64,000 nt of DNA, from NCBI GenBank assembly GCA_021234155.1, contig JAJEKV010000113.1, positions 2,588,325-2,652,324 on the forward strand, in the 5' to 3' direction. Shown here in pieces: positions 24,054-34,477 of this stretch. Made by a program: the position numbers and the translations under genes. The notes beneath the pieces are model-generated. The model ran no database searches. It saw nothing but the letters and a program-made list of their open reading frames with translations, and was not told the origin of the DNA. The DNA comes from Isoetes taiwanensis (lineage: Eukaryota > Streptophyta > Lycopodiopsida > Isoetales > Isoetaceae). Position 1 is the first letter of the stretch. The number at the start of each line of letters is the position of its first letter.

Positions 24054-25945
24054 GCCCATTGGCTCCATTGCTTTTTACAATAGTGACAGAGGTGCTTTCA
24101 CAATTGTTCTCTAGTGTTGCTGAGGATGATGTGATTAGGGGTCTACCTATGGAGAATGGCTCTCAAGAAATTATTAATCAGTATGCAGATGATATGTTTC
24201 TATTCTTGATAGCAGAAGATGATAATCTCCAAAATGCCAAGCTTCTGCTTATCACATTTTCCTTAGCCTCTAGAGTTTTGGTCGGTTGGCAAAAGTATTC
24301 TGCGTTACGGACTCTAGATGATGTTGTTCCACCTTGTGTTCTTGCCTATCCCTGGAAGGTGTTGCCTCATGGAAAGGCAACCAAGCTTCTTGGTATCCCT
24401 GTGGATATCCATGTCTCGATTGTTTATGCTTGGGATGTCATAATAGAGGGGTTGCAGAGGCACCTTTTTTGGTGGGACACTGCTAAACTCTCTATGCCTG
24501 GCAGGGTAACAGTTGCCAAGCATGTCTTGAGCAACATGCATATCTATATGGCTTTTGCCATTCTTGCTCATTAATCAAAGTTTTAGGAGATTGTGGGTGT
24601 TATCAGAAACTCTATTTGGGGTGGAAATGAAGCAGGGGTTGTGATAAAGGTTGCATGGTCTAAGTGTGTAAAACCTAAGTTTGCTGGAGGTTTGGGCATG
24701 ATTGATATCCATTTGCGGAGTAAAGTTTTGATCTCAAAATTCCTTCTCGTGGGTAAAATGACTCTCCTGGGTTGCGACTTATTGCACAGGCTCTTACCTA
24801 CTGTATTCCTTTTGGTAAAGTCACACTTCAATCTGTTCTTCCATGGAGTCTATTTTATGAGTTGCGGCCTTATCATAATGCTTCTCCATTTTTACAGGGA
24901 TTGTTAGATTCCTGGCACATAGTTAAAACATTATTTCATATCAGTCCAGTTGCTTGTGCTCAGTTGAATGCACCTTGTTGGTGGATCCCAGACAATGCAC
25001 CACTTTGTGTTACATTGCACACTCAATGACATTGGAAAACAATTGCAGCATGGTTTGACTCAAGCTAGCTGCTGTCATGAAAGGCATTTCAGCTAAAGTT
25101 TTTGTTGGGGCGATGTAATAGAGTTTTTTGGCAAAAAATTATTGACTATCTACAGCCTATTCTGCCACACCAAGAAGATATGTTGATATGGGTTTGTCAT
25201 GAGGCAGTGAAGGAGTGGAAATTTGTGAACTCTATGTATAAGTTATTGCTTGATATTGATATTCTTCCTCCTTCTAATAAGTGGCCCCTTCAACTCCTTC
25301 CTCTTCAATGGCACCAGATGTGGCATTGGGCATGGATAAGCTACTTCATCCTAAAGTGGCAGTTCTTTGGTGGCAGATTCTTCATCGATGTATTCGGGTT
25401 AATGTGCTTGTCTACAAGTTTAACCGTAGAATATCATATCAGTGTCCAGTATGTAAGCGTGAATCTGAGACCATTGAACACTGTTTTTTTTATGTGTGAT
25501 CACCTCAGACAGGTATGGGATTGGTTGTTCTCTCTTTTTCAAGATTCTTTAATAAGCCAACAAGTACTCTTAGCAATTTAACAAACTACTTGAACGGATT
25601 TACAAAGCCAGGCTTTTCATCTTGCAGCAGGGTGGCTGCTTTGGACTATCTGGAAAAGACGAAGACTGGTAATCGTTAAAGGTTTGGATGTGGCAGATAA
25701 CCGTGTTCTCCGAGAAGCTCAAGGTCACATTGCTAAGTTGTACCAATGTTCTTCACTTGCTCCACATAAGAGGCGATTGATGTTTGAGGAGTATTTGGAT
25801 GTGCGCTCTTATGCTTAGACAGGTTGTTTCACTCGGTGGGTCTCTCTTATCCGCTAAAATTTTATTCCTGTCTTTTCACTTATGCTTGTATTTGATTCTT
25901 TCATTAAATAAAGTCTGACGTCCTTCAACCAAAAAAAAAAGAGAG
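24054..25945 (+). mobile_element. 5'-truncated L1-type LINE
   Basis: Begins within reverse transcriptase (PLAPLLFTIVTEVLSQ; box NQYADDMFLFL at about 24176). It continues with the thumb region (LLGIPVDIHV, WWDTAKLSMPGRVTVAKHVL, FAGGLGMIDI) and the zinc-binding C-terminal domain (PKVAVLWWQILHRC, then CPVCKRESETIEHCFF, about 25340-25497). It ends in ATTAAATAAAGTCTGACGTC and an A-run at about 25930. Stops near 24572 and frame changes show it is dead. Truncation at 24054 abuts the TRIM exactly. Confidence 0.85.
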
Positions 25946-26928
25946 AACTTTAAATATGCTCAAGATATGCCACATGGCCACATTCCCCCAATCTATGGCC
26001 CTAATTGCTTCTAGCTTGTCCCTCCATGATGTCCTCGCTTCAATCTTTAAGATCTAGCCGTTGTCACCTTCTCTAACCTGACGGCTCTAATTGCTACTAA
26101 TCTCTCTCTTCCTATCTCTTAGATCTCACCACATTGGAATCTATGATGTTATTGGCTCTTATATATATGCTTAGCAATTATGCCACTACTAGTGGTTAAT
26201 GATTGGGATTATTTTTTATTTATTCAACAATCATCCCACTAGGTTGATATATAAATAAATACTTTGTTTCTACCAACATCTGCTTACTTAACATCATCGA
26301 ATCTTCGCTAACTTTTATCCATTTCTAAGAAGGGGGGACAAGTCAAGATGAACAAGCTTGACAAATTTGAGAAAAACTTGGAGAGATGATTGGAAGCAGA
26401 ATCACCCGTGCGTAATGCATTGATCGCAATTTTGATGAGTTACAATAAAACAAAGACTCAATTTTAAATCATTTTTGTTCTATTAGATTTAGGACATCTA
26501 TACATAAAAATCAGTCAGCCTATATTGGACCTTATAGTTCAATGATATACTGCCATCTAGCGAGCTTTCAATTCCAAGAATCTCAATTTACAAACATTTT
26601 GTTATTTTGCTAACATTTTTTTCTTCATCTGTTGGATTTTTGAAACATGGCATATATCAAACGATTAATATGTTTCCATGGGAAAGGCAAGTTAAATGTC
26701 ATTCTTGGCATCATGAAGTCCTATATTGCATTGGGAAGATAAAGTCGTATGATAAAGGTGGAAGAAATTTGTACTACAAATAGACATTCCTATCACACAT
26801 GCGTATTGCATTGGTAACAACCTTGACAAAAGAAAAAAAAAAAAAAAAAAAAGAGAAGACCACTTTTATATTCTTTGTCTTTTTCTATTAGATTTCAAAA
26901 GAAAAGTAACCCAATTGGAAACTTCTAA
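25946..26928. other. No gene recognised; likely promoter side of the P450 at 26929
   Basis: AT-rich sequence with a 22-base A tract near 26830. The last few hundred bases would hold the P450 promoter; no specific element is assigned. Confidence 0.4.
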
Positions 26929-28557
26929 ATGGATTTAAATAGAAAGGAAAGGGGATGCAATAGCTTCAAAATGGATTTGATCATGGGCATTTTTTTGGCC
27001 TTGGTGCTCATTCTCTTTATATTCAGGAGAAAACGAGGAGCATCAACACCTCCAGCTCTTCCGATAATTGGATACATTGAGCTTATAAGATCCAAGCTTC
27101 GGCACAGGGCTCTAGCAAATTTATCAGTCCGCTATGGCCCCCTTTTTTCTATGCGTCTTGGCTTCACAAAATGGATTGTGGTGTCAAATTCTGAAATGGC
27201 TACTGAGATTCTAAAAACCCATGACGCCACCTTTTCTTACAAACCCAAGCTGGCCACCCTAGCCATAATGTTTTACGGTGGCCGAGATCTGGCATTTGCC
27301 CAGTATGGTCCGCAGTGGAAACACATGAGAACCATCTGCAAGCAACAACTTTTTACTGCTGGAAGGATTTCCAGCAGCCGGAATATCCGCCGGGAAGAGC
27401 TGGACTTGACAATCCAATCAATCCTTTCTGACAGCCTTGTCGGCCAACCGGTAGACCTAAACTCCAAATTGTCAAATTTGGCCACTAATATGATCACGAG
27501 AATGGACATCGGCAAGAAATATTTTGGGCCAGGCAAGGAGACAGATGCTAATGTCTTTATTGAGCTTGTCCATGAGACTTTTCGGCTCATTGCTACCCCC
27601 AACCTTGGGGACTTTTTTCCTTTCCTTGCCCCCTTTGATCTTCAAGGCTTCGTCAAAAGGGCTAAAGTTCACCATTATAATGTCAATGCTTTTCTAGACA
27701 AAATCTTGAAGGAGATTCCTCAACAACAAAAAGTAGAAAAGATCGACAATCTTATGGGCGTGCTTTTGGAGCAAGAACAAGATCATGAGGCAGTGAAGGC
27801 AATTATAGAGGTAAGACAATCTCTCTTTATAGCTCTATTGATATTTTAATGTCTCAAGCTGAAATCCCACTCGAGGGCATTTTGAATATTGTTGACAATG
27901 ACACTATGTTGTTAAAATAGTTATTTTACCCAATTCCTAAACTCCCCTTTGTTTTGTGAAGGATATTATAATGGGAGGCACAGACCCAGCGGCTACGGCG
28001 CTCGAATGGGCTCTTGCAGAACTAATCACAAATCCACTGGTGATGGAAAAGGCCCAAAAGGAATTAGATAACAGAGTGGGAAATCAAAGGCAAGTTGAAG
28101 AAGAAGACATAACCAATTTGGAGTATGTGCAGGCAATTGTGAAGGAAACATTAAGACTTCATCCACCTTCAGCTTTTCTCCCACATGCATGTAGCCCCGA
28201 TGGGGATGGTAATGTGGGCGGCTACCATGTTCCCAAAGGCACCTATGTGTTGACAAACACTTGGCACGTGACCCTAAGGCTTGGGAAAATCCAAACATTT
28301 TTAATCCTGACCGGTTTATTGGCAACAACATAGATGTTAAAGGAAGGGACTTTGACCTTATCCCCTTTGGTTCTGGTAGAAGAATGTGTCCTGGCATGCC
28401 CCTTGGACTCTGTATGTTGCATATAATTCTAGCCCGTTTGCTCCATACATTCGACTGGTTACCCGTTGGGGAACTAGACATGAGTGATGTATTTGGCGCA
28501 TCTGTCCACCTTAAACAACCCCTGCATGCCTTTGCTACCCCTCGTTACATTTCTTAG
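26929..28557 (+). pseudogene. Cytochrome P450 (A-type, CYP71-clan-like), frameshifted in exon 2
   Basis: Haem-thiolate monooxygenase, probably ER-anchored. Two exons: to 27810, GT-AG intron 27811-27961 (151 bp), then 27962-28557. Start at 26929 or 26971; the latter begins directly at the hydrophobic anchor (MDLIMGIFLALVLILFIF) before the Pro-rich hinge PPALPIIG. I-helix motif GGTDPAA (usual AGTDT/S), ExxR in KETLRLHPP, FNPDRF, and haem loop FGSGRRMCPG. At 28255-28270 the frame changes between ...TNTW and ARDPKAW. The simplest explanation is a short deletion at a TGGCACGTG repeat, so the haem loop is out of frame. Everything else is well preserved; inactivation is recent or an assembly error. 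It neighbours a similar P450 on the other strand and terpene synthases on both sides. Confidence 0.85.
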
Positions 28558-29544
28558 TTTTTGGATATATGATGATGGCTATAAGATTTTGCTAGTCCTT
28601 GTTACATTTGTTATATGTTTCGTATATGATATTATAATAAGAAATGCACATATGATACTTTGTAAAAATAACAAGCTATGTTTGTTGCACATGGGTATTG
28701 AAGGATATCTTGAAATGTTTTCACCAATTACTGGCATAAAGATTGTTTTAGCATAGCAAAAAAATTTAAAGCTTTTATATTTTTCGGTTTGAGGTGCTTA
28801 CTCGTATGTGTCTACAACATTTTAAAAGACACTTTCAACGCTTTCTATTTTGGGCTTCAGATGCTTATTCATATGTGTCTACAGCATTATAGAAGATACT
28901 TTGAAAAGTTTCTATCTTGGACTTGAGGTGCTTACTCATGAGTGTCTACAACAGAAGAGACTTTCAAACCATTTCTATTTTTTGAGGCGTTCACTCATGC
29001 ATATCTACAACAATCTAGAAGGCCATTTTGGTAACTTTCTATCTTGGACTTAAGGTGCTTACTAATGCTAGTGTTGGTGTCAGCAGGTAACATTAGTGTT
29101 CCGCTACTAATGCCCAAGACTTGCATGTCTACACAATCCACATCAGATAATGTGGACTAGATAAACATATACACACAAACTTTGGACAAGGAATTATTGC
29201 ACATTAGCATGTAGAGACTCCCAGCTTTGAGGTGGATGTATTGTCGGAGAGAAGAGTGATTGCCCTGCTTCAGATAAGGCCACATACTAAACCCAAACTA
29301 GATGAAGTAACAATTAGCACTTGATAATTAGAAAGTAGAGACAAAATATGATGGCTAGCTCGCAAGAGCAAACTACCAGATGGCAATAGTAGTTTCTATC
29401 TCCTCAATATTTACCCATACAAATATCATAATTAAAATATAAGCGGTCATAAGCACATTATATTATAGTGCACATTATATTATATAAGCGGTCATTATAT
29501 TATATTCTATTCTATTCATCACACTTATGGTGTAATGGTTGTGA
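28558..29544. other. Convergent intergenic region between the two P450s
   Basis: Shows a degenerate repeat of about 65-75 bp between 28790 and 29060 (forms of TTTCTATCTTGGACTTGAGG and GTGCTTACTCATG). Otherwise AT-rich with no gene. Both P450s end into it. Confidence 0.5.
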
Positions 29545-31196
29545 TCATTCAATTTCAGAAACACTATCTGCAATAGCAGAATTCATGATCAATTGTAATG
29601 ACAAATGTGGAGTAGGCACAAGTGGTATTGGGTTTGCTTGAGTGCAAACTAATCCAAAACTCTCTTTCATGTCTAGGTCATTGGGGCTATATCCTTTAGG
29701 AAGTGCCCAATCAAAGCACTGGACAAATCTTGCAAGAAATATTTGTACCATTAACAATCCCAATGGCATTCCAGGACAAATCCTTCTTCCTGAACCAAAT
29801 GGGATTAGTTCAAAATCTTGTCCAGTTATATCGAGGGAATTATTGATAAAACGCTCAGGTTTAAACTCATTCGGATCTTGCCATATCTTAGGATCCCTTC
29901 CAATGAGCCAAGCGTTTACGATCAAGCGTGTGCCCTTTGGTATGTTGTAGCCTAGCACCTTGCAATTTTGTCGCGACTCATGGGGAATCAATAAGGGAGG
30001 TGGATGTAGCCTTAGTGTTTCCTTCACCACTGCTTGTAAGTAAGGTAGCTTTACAAAGTCATCCTCTTCCACTAATCTGTCTTTTCCAACGACTTTGTCC
30101 ATCTCTTCCACTAGCCTTTTCATCTTCTCAGGGAACTTTAGAAGGTGTGATATGGACCAATGCACCGTGACCGCGCTTGTATCGCTTCCTGCACTTAGAA
30201 TATCCTATAAAATGATACATTATTAGTAGAAATTAAAGGTTAGAAACAAAATATAATAAAGTAGAACCGAATAGAATACACTAAAAGGGTAAAGAAAAAG
30301 AATCTAATAAAATAGATAGGATTGAGATAATAAGATCAAACCAGAACTACAGCCTTCACATGTTGATGATCTAGTTCCTCTTTAGATAAGAGAATCTCCA
30401 GTAGGTTGTTGTGCTTTTTAGAAGAGATATTTGATCTACTAGCAATATGTTCTTCAATAATTTGCTCCAAAAACTGGTCCATATTTTTATGAGCGACTTT
30501 CATCCTTCTTTCATATCCCTGAAAATCCAACCCAGCAAGCATAGGAAAGTAGTCACCCACAGTTTGAACAGTAAATAAAAAGAATTCCTCGCGTATCAAT
30601 TGGCGAAAGATTGTCGCGCGTGCATCATCGCAACCTTCTCCAAGGAACCTCTTTCCAAAAGCCAATCTAGTAATAAAATTAGTGGATAAAGTGCCCAATC
30701 TTGCATGAAGATCCACTGGCTTCGCATCATAGGTTTCCTTTAAAATAGAAATGAGGGCCAAATTTGCTTCCTCACTTCTTAGTTGTTGACTTTCTTGCAA
30801 TCTCTTTTGGGTGAAAAGTTCAAGGGAACAAAACTTTCTAACTTGCCTCCAATGCTCTCCATATTCTACAAAACCCATAGTTAAAGGGCCATAATCCATT
30901 AGCTTGGCTGCAGCATTCTTGGGCCTAGAAGCAAATGCAAGGTCATGTGTTTTGAGAAATTCTCTAGCTATAACACCTGAAGACACCACAATAACCTTAA
31001 TACTCCCAAATTTAAGGAACATAATGGGCCCATACTTATCAGCAAGACGAGCCAAGGCATGGTGAGGCAAAGCTCCAAGCAAATGCAGATGGCCAATAAA
31101 CGGGATGCTCCTTGGGGATGGAGGCATATTCATTCTTTCTCTAACATCAAGAAGGATTGCAAGGACCAAACCGGTCATAATGTAATACCATTCCAT
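29545..31196 (-). CDS. Cytochrome P450 (A-type, CYP71-clan-like), intact
   Basis: Two exons: 31196-30342 and 30204-29545, with a 137-bp GT-AG intron at the same position and phase as in the P450 at 26929; product about 504 residues. Start at 31196 (MEWYYIMTGLVLAILL) is preferred; an upstream in-frame ATG at 31265 lies in a roughly 40-bp duplication of the start region and adds a Phe-rich leader. Motifs: Pro hinge MPPSPRSIPFIG, I-helix LSAGSDTSAV, ExxR in KETLRLHPPP, FKPERF, haem loop FGSGRRICPG. An ER-bound monooxygenase acting on a small lipophilic substrate is expected. Its C-terminal half is closely similar to the neighbouring P450, so the pair arose by duplication and inversion. Placement between terpene synthases suggests terpenoid oxidation, which is inference only. 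Confidence 0.9.
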
Positions 31197-32291
31197 GATG
31201 TTACCTACGTTAACTAGATGGAACATGCTTATATACTCGGAAAAAAAAAAAAAAACCCATTCCATGATGTTACCTATTCAACCAGATGCAACGTGGAAAA
31301 AAATAGTCATATATGTTTATTTAGGAAGAAAGGGAACTTTCGTACTTGAAATTTGTCATTGCTAGGCAATAAAGTCAGTGCTAGGTTAGACCTACTACTA
31401 TATTCATAAACTTTAATATCCATCCAATAAGGCTATTCTATGACTAAAGGTCCATCCATGGTCGACACCATTATCATCACCTATTTATTTTGCACGGATT
31501 TTAAGTTGTCACTACATTCTAAGCATTTTATACATTTTATATACAATGTTATTCTAGCCTTTATTTGTCCCTAACATTAACACAAACCCCAATATATGCT
31601 TAACATCATCCAGCATACGTTTCTAGTTGGCATTTAAGATACTAAGTTTTGTTGCTACTAAGTAAACATATTGTATTCTTATAGAGATTAAAATGAACTA
31701 GACAAAATGCACCACACCCAGTGCTTCAAATGCTTCTCAATGTGCTTGTGATGTTGGATGAGCGAATATCAACTTGTTTAATGGACATATACTAAAATAC
31801 TCATATATGAATGGTACATCAACTAATAGATAATCTGAATTGAATATGCAATTTTTATTTTGAATTCCGGCTCTAGAAATTTGAGCAATTTTTTACTTGC
31901 AAAAGCCACGTGACCAGCCATTGTTTCTGCTTCTGATTCAAGGGGACTTATTAGCCTTACAAATTGGTCAAGGTTCAAAACATATTTGGTTTTCAAATTC
32001 TTGGTCAGCTTATTTGCCACTTGCTACTAACAATGATGACGTTGTAGATGGACTTGTGTATAGATGCATGCAAGAAAACTTATACAAGAGACAAAAAATT
32101 GGCAAGAGCCAAGTTTTACACGACACTACAAAATTTTCTTCTAAAGAGGGCAGACCCCATTCATTCATTTTTGTTGAATTGAAGAGGAAAGTTGTAACAC
32201 ACCTTCCTAAAATACTATCTATCTATCTATTCAAAAAAATTGCTTATAAACAATCTCTTGGGCCACCAAAGGACCAACCACTTCAACAGCT
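31197..32291. other. Divergent intergenic region between P450 and terpene synthase
   Basis: Holds the presumed promoters of the minus-strand P450 and the plus-strand terpene synthase relic. A 70-bp-offset direct duplication covers the P450 start (31188-31228 and 31257-31297). No conserved protein is seen; the frame at 31897-32290 is probably chance. Confidence 0.45.
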
Positions 32292-33415
32292 ATGGCAGCA
32301 ACGCCATTCTTTGTATCAAGCACAGTTTGCATTCCTCGTACAAAATTTCCCACTCCATCATTCCCTAGTAGATCCTTTTCTTCCCATCTCATCAGGAGTG
32401 GCATATCCCAACCTCAACATGTTGCTCCCCTTAACCTTTCTCAAGAGCCTAAGCTCGTCATTAGAAGTAGTATACCATATAAGTCCCACCCTCAGCTGCC
32501 TTCCATTCGAGAGCAATCCCATTCCTGGCTTCGACAATACGCCTCCCTCCCTCACATCGAAGCAGCAGATTTCGCATTGCTCCTCTCCTCCACTGTCCCT
32601 TGTGGTGATGCCCATATGATATCCAACTTGATTAAGTTTTTCCTCTTTCTTGTTCCACTAGATGACATGATAGATACTTTGCCAGTATCAAAATCAACAT
32701 CTCTAATTCCATCCTCGACCATGTCATGACCATTCTACAAGAAAAAGACTTCCAACTAGAAATGGATGAGTTTCCTCTCATTGGTGATGTATGTGGTAAT
32801 ATACATCGACATACCACTCCCCGTCAATGGCAATGTTTTGTAGAGGGGGTTATGACATATTTGGATGGCCTCAAAGAACAGACCCAAATCTTTTGCTTGC
32901 CTAATTCCCCACCACCTAGCTTATCTACCTACACAAGTATTCGCAGAAAGGTCATAGGTGGGACTATGGTTTATCCACTAATGCAACCCATTCTAAACAT
33001 GGAAGTCGATGCTAAATTATGGGAAGAGGAATGCTTCCAAAATTTGAAGAATCTAGTCTCCAACTATTGCATATTTAATAATGACGTTCTTTCATTTCAT
33101 GAAGAAGAAGGTGTCATTTGGAATGTAGTGTCTATCTTGAGAGCAACCAATGGATGCACCCTTAGAGAGGCATTATCGTTATCGTGTCAAAAGATGGAAG
33201 CTACAGAAGATGAATTTAAATATCGGCTCCAGGACTTTAGAGCTTCTTTGACAGAACGACAATCAAAGCTTATGCTTTACTTGGATGTTCTGGAATCCCA
33301 TTTTCCTGGACACTTACTTTGGTCTGGTAAATCTATTAGATATGGCAATCATCATCACATCCACAATGATGGCAAAGGTGTAACTCTAGAGCTAAACTAT
33401 GACTTTTTGGTATAG
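32292..33415 (+). pseudogene. Microbial-type terpene synthase-like protein (MTPSL), one frameshift
   Basis: Paralogue of the synthase at 15401. Ser-rich N-terminus (transit-peptide-like), then the shared blocks HSWLRQYASLPHIEAADF and LIKFFLFLVPLDDMID (aspartate motif DDMID). Near 32670-32690 the frame shifts and the original frame stops at 32727. The +1 frame resumes as NISNSILDHVMTIL and continues to 33415 without further damage: LSTYTSIRRKVIGG, NSE motif NDVLSFHEEE with the canonical final Glu, and C-terminal SIRYG with the RY pair intact. There is no intron signal at the break. One indel therefore separates this copy from a full-length protein of about 370 residues; it is a recent pseudogene or a sequence error. 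Confidence 0.85.
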
Positions 33416-33660
33416 GTTAATGTAATAAGTCAAATGATGTATGATTTTCATGCATTTAAAATTGGACCATGGATACCATCATATACTATTGGTATTAGAA
33501 TAGAATAGAATAGAATAGAATAATATACAAAATACTATTGGTATACTATTGGTATTTATAATATATTATTGGTATTGTAGTCATCACAAATAATATACAA
33601 AATTGTAGATTTCGCCCATATTTGACAAAATGGCCTGTTCTATCTTTAGAAGCAAGAAAG
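33416..33660. other. 3' flank of the terpene synthase relic, with microsatellite
   Basis: A pentanucleotide repeat (AGAAT)n lies at about 33497-33522, followed by a short ACTATTGGTAT repeat. Nothing else is recognised. Confidence 0.6.
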
Positions 33661-34064
33661 ACTTGTGGAAGCTTGTTTTACCTTACTACTAATCCATTAC
33701 TTCAAGATGACATTTGAATAAGCGAGAACAAGCTAAGTTTTACATTGGCTAGAATAGCTTGCACCCCTATTGATGTTTAGATCTTGCTTGAAAGAAATGG
33801 TGCCTTGGGCAATGCTTTTATCCCTTGGAAATTATTGCAAGCTTTGGTGTTTAGAAGTTTTCTTTTGCACTTATGTTTGTCTTGATGCACCACTTCATTC
33901 ATCATCATCCCTTTTCATCCTAAACAAGACCATTGTCCCTCATACAACTGCAGCGCTTTCCATAAAGTTCAGAAGAGTGCCATAGATGTTCTTGTTCAAG
34001 ATCACAAATAAGGAGTTGAATTGTCGAATCACAATCATCATCATATTATGCAAAGAGTAATTAT
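33661..34064. repeat. Duplicated locus, copy A left part (interrupted by the 9.9-kb transposon)
   Basis: 33678-34064 is collinear with about 45207-45597 (for example ACTTCAAGATGACATTTGAA and GGTGCCTTGGGC). It resumes at 43951 as the right part of copy A. The frames inside are broken and I do not recognise a protein. Its value is that copy B preserves the uninterrupted site. Confidence 0.8.
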
Positions 34065-34133
34065 AACAAAGTTTAAAATGAAACGCACTTATTTGCTGAA
34101 AATGCACTTCAAAAGGAATCTTTGAAAGATTCC
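34065..34133 (+). repeat. Left terminal inverted repeat and subterminal hairpin
   Basis: The first 24 bases match the inverse of 43927-43950 with one mismatch; weaker similarity continues for about 45 bp. Just inside, GGAATCTTTGAAAGATTCC (34115-34133) is a perfect hairpin. A GAAAGATTCC motif also appears in the inverse of the right end near 43899-43908. Confidence 0.85.
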
Positions 34134-34477
34134 CTAAAATTCCCTTAAAAAAGTCCATTTTTATGATTTTTTTGTGACAGGTGTGACAATTTAGTTAATT
34201 TAGGTACCTTTTTTGAGGGGTTGATTGAACATAACTTCCCTGCAAAAATTTCAAATAGCAATTTTTATCCTCCTATTTTAGAACAAAAAATAGTTACTTA
34301 TGTAAAGTGTAGCAAAAAAGGGCAATAAAAAAAAAATAGCAAGGGTAGTAGAGTGACAAAGAAGTGATATATTCAAGGTTGTGATAATTGTACAAAATTA
34401 TGAACAAAATTGTCAAAAATATAGGACATTTTGACAGACAATCATCACCTGCACTTTCTGTTCTTTACATGTTCGAG

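Noticed and set aside
23765-24114. Reading frames on both strands at 23.75-24.1 kb
   Set aside because: They are translations of the TRIM LTRs, shown by the duplicated peptide phrases.
31897-32619. 240-codon plus-strand frame upstream of and overlapping the second terpene synthase
   Set aside because: Its second half is an out-of-frame shadow of the synthase and its first half lacks any recognisable motif.
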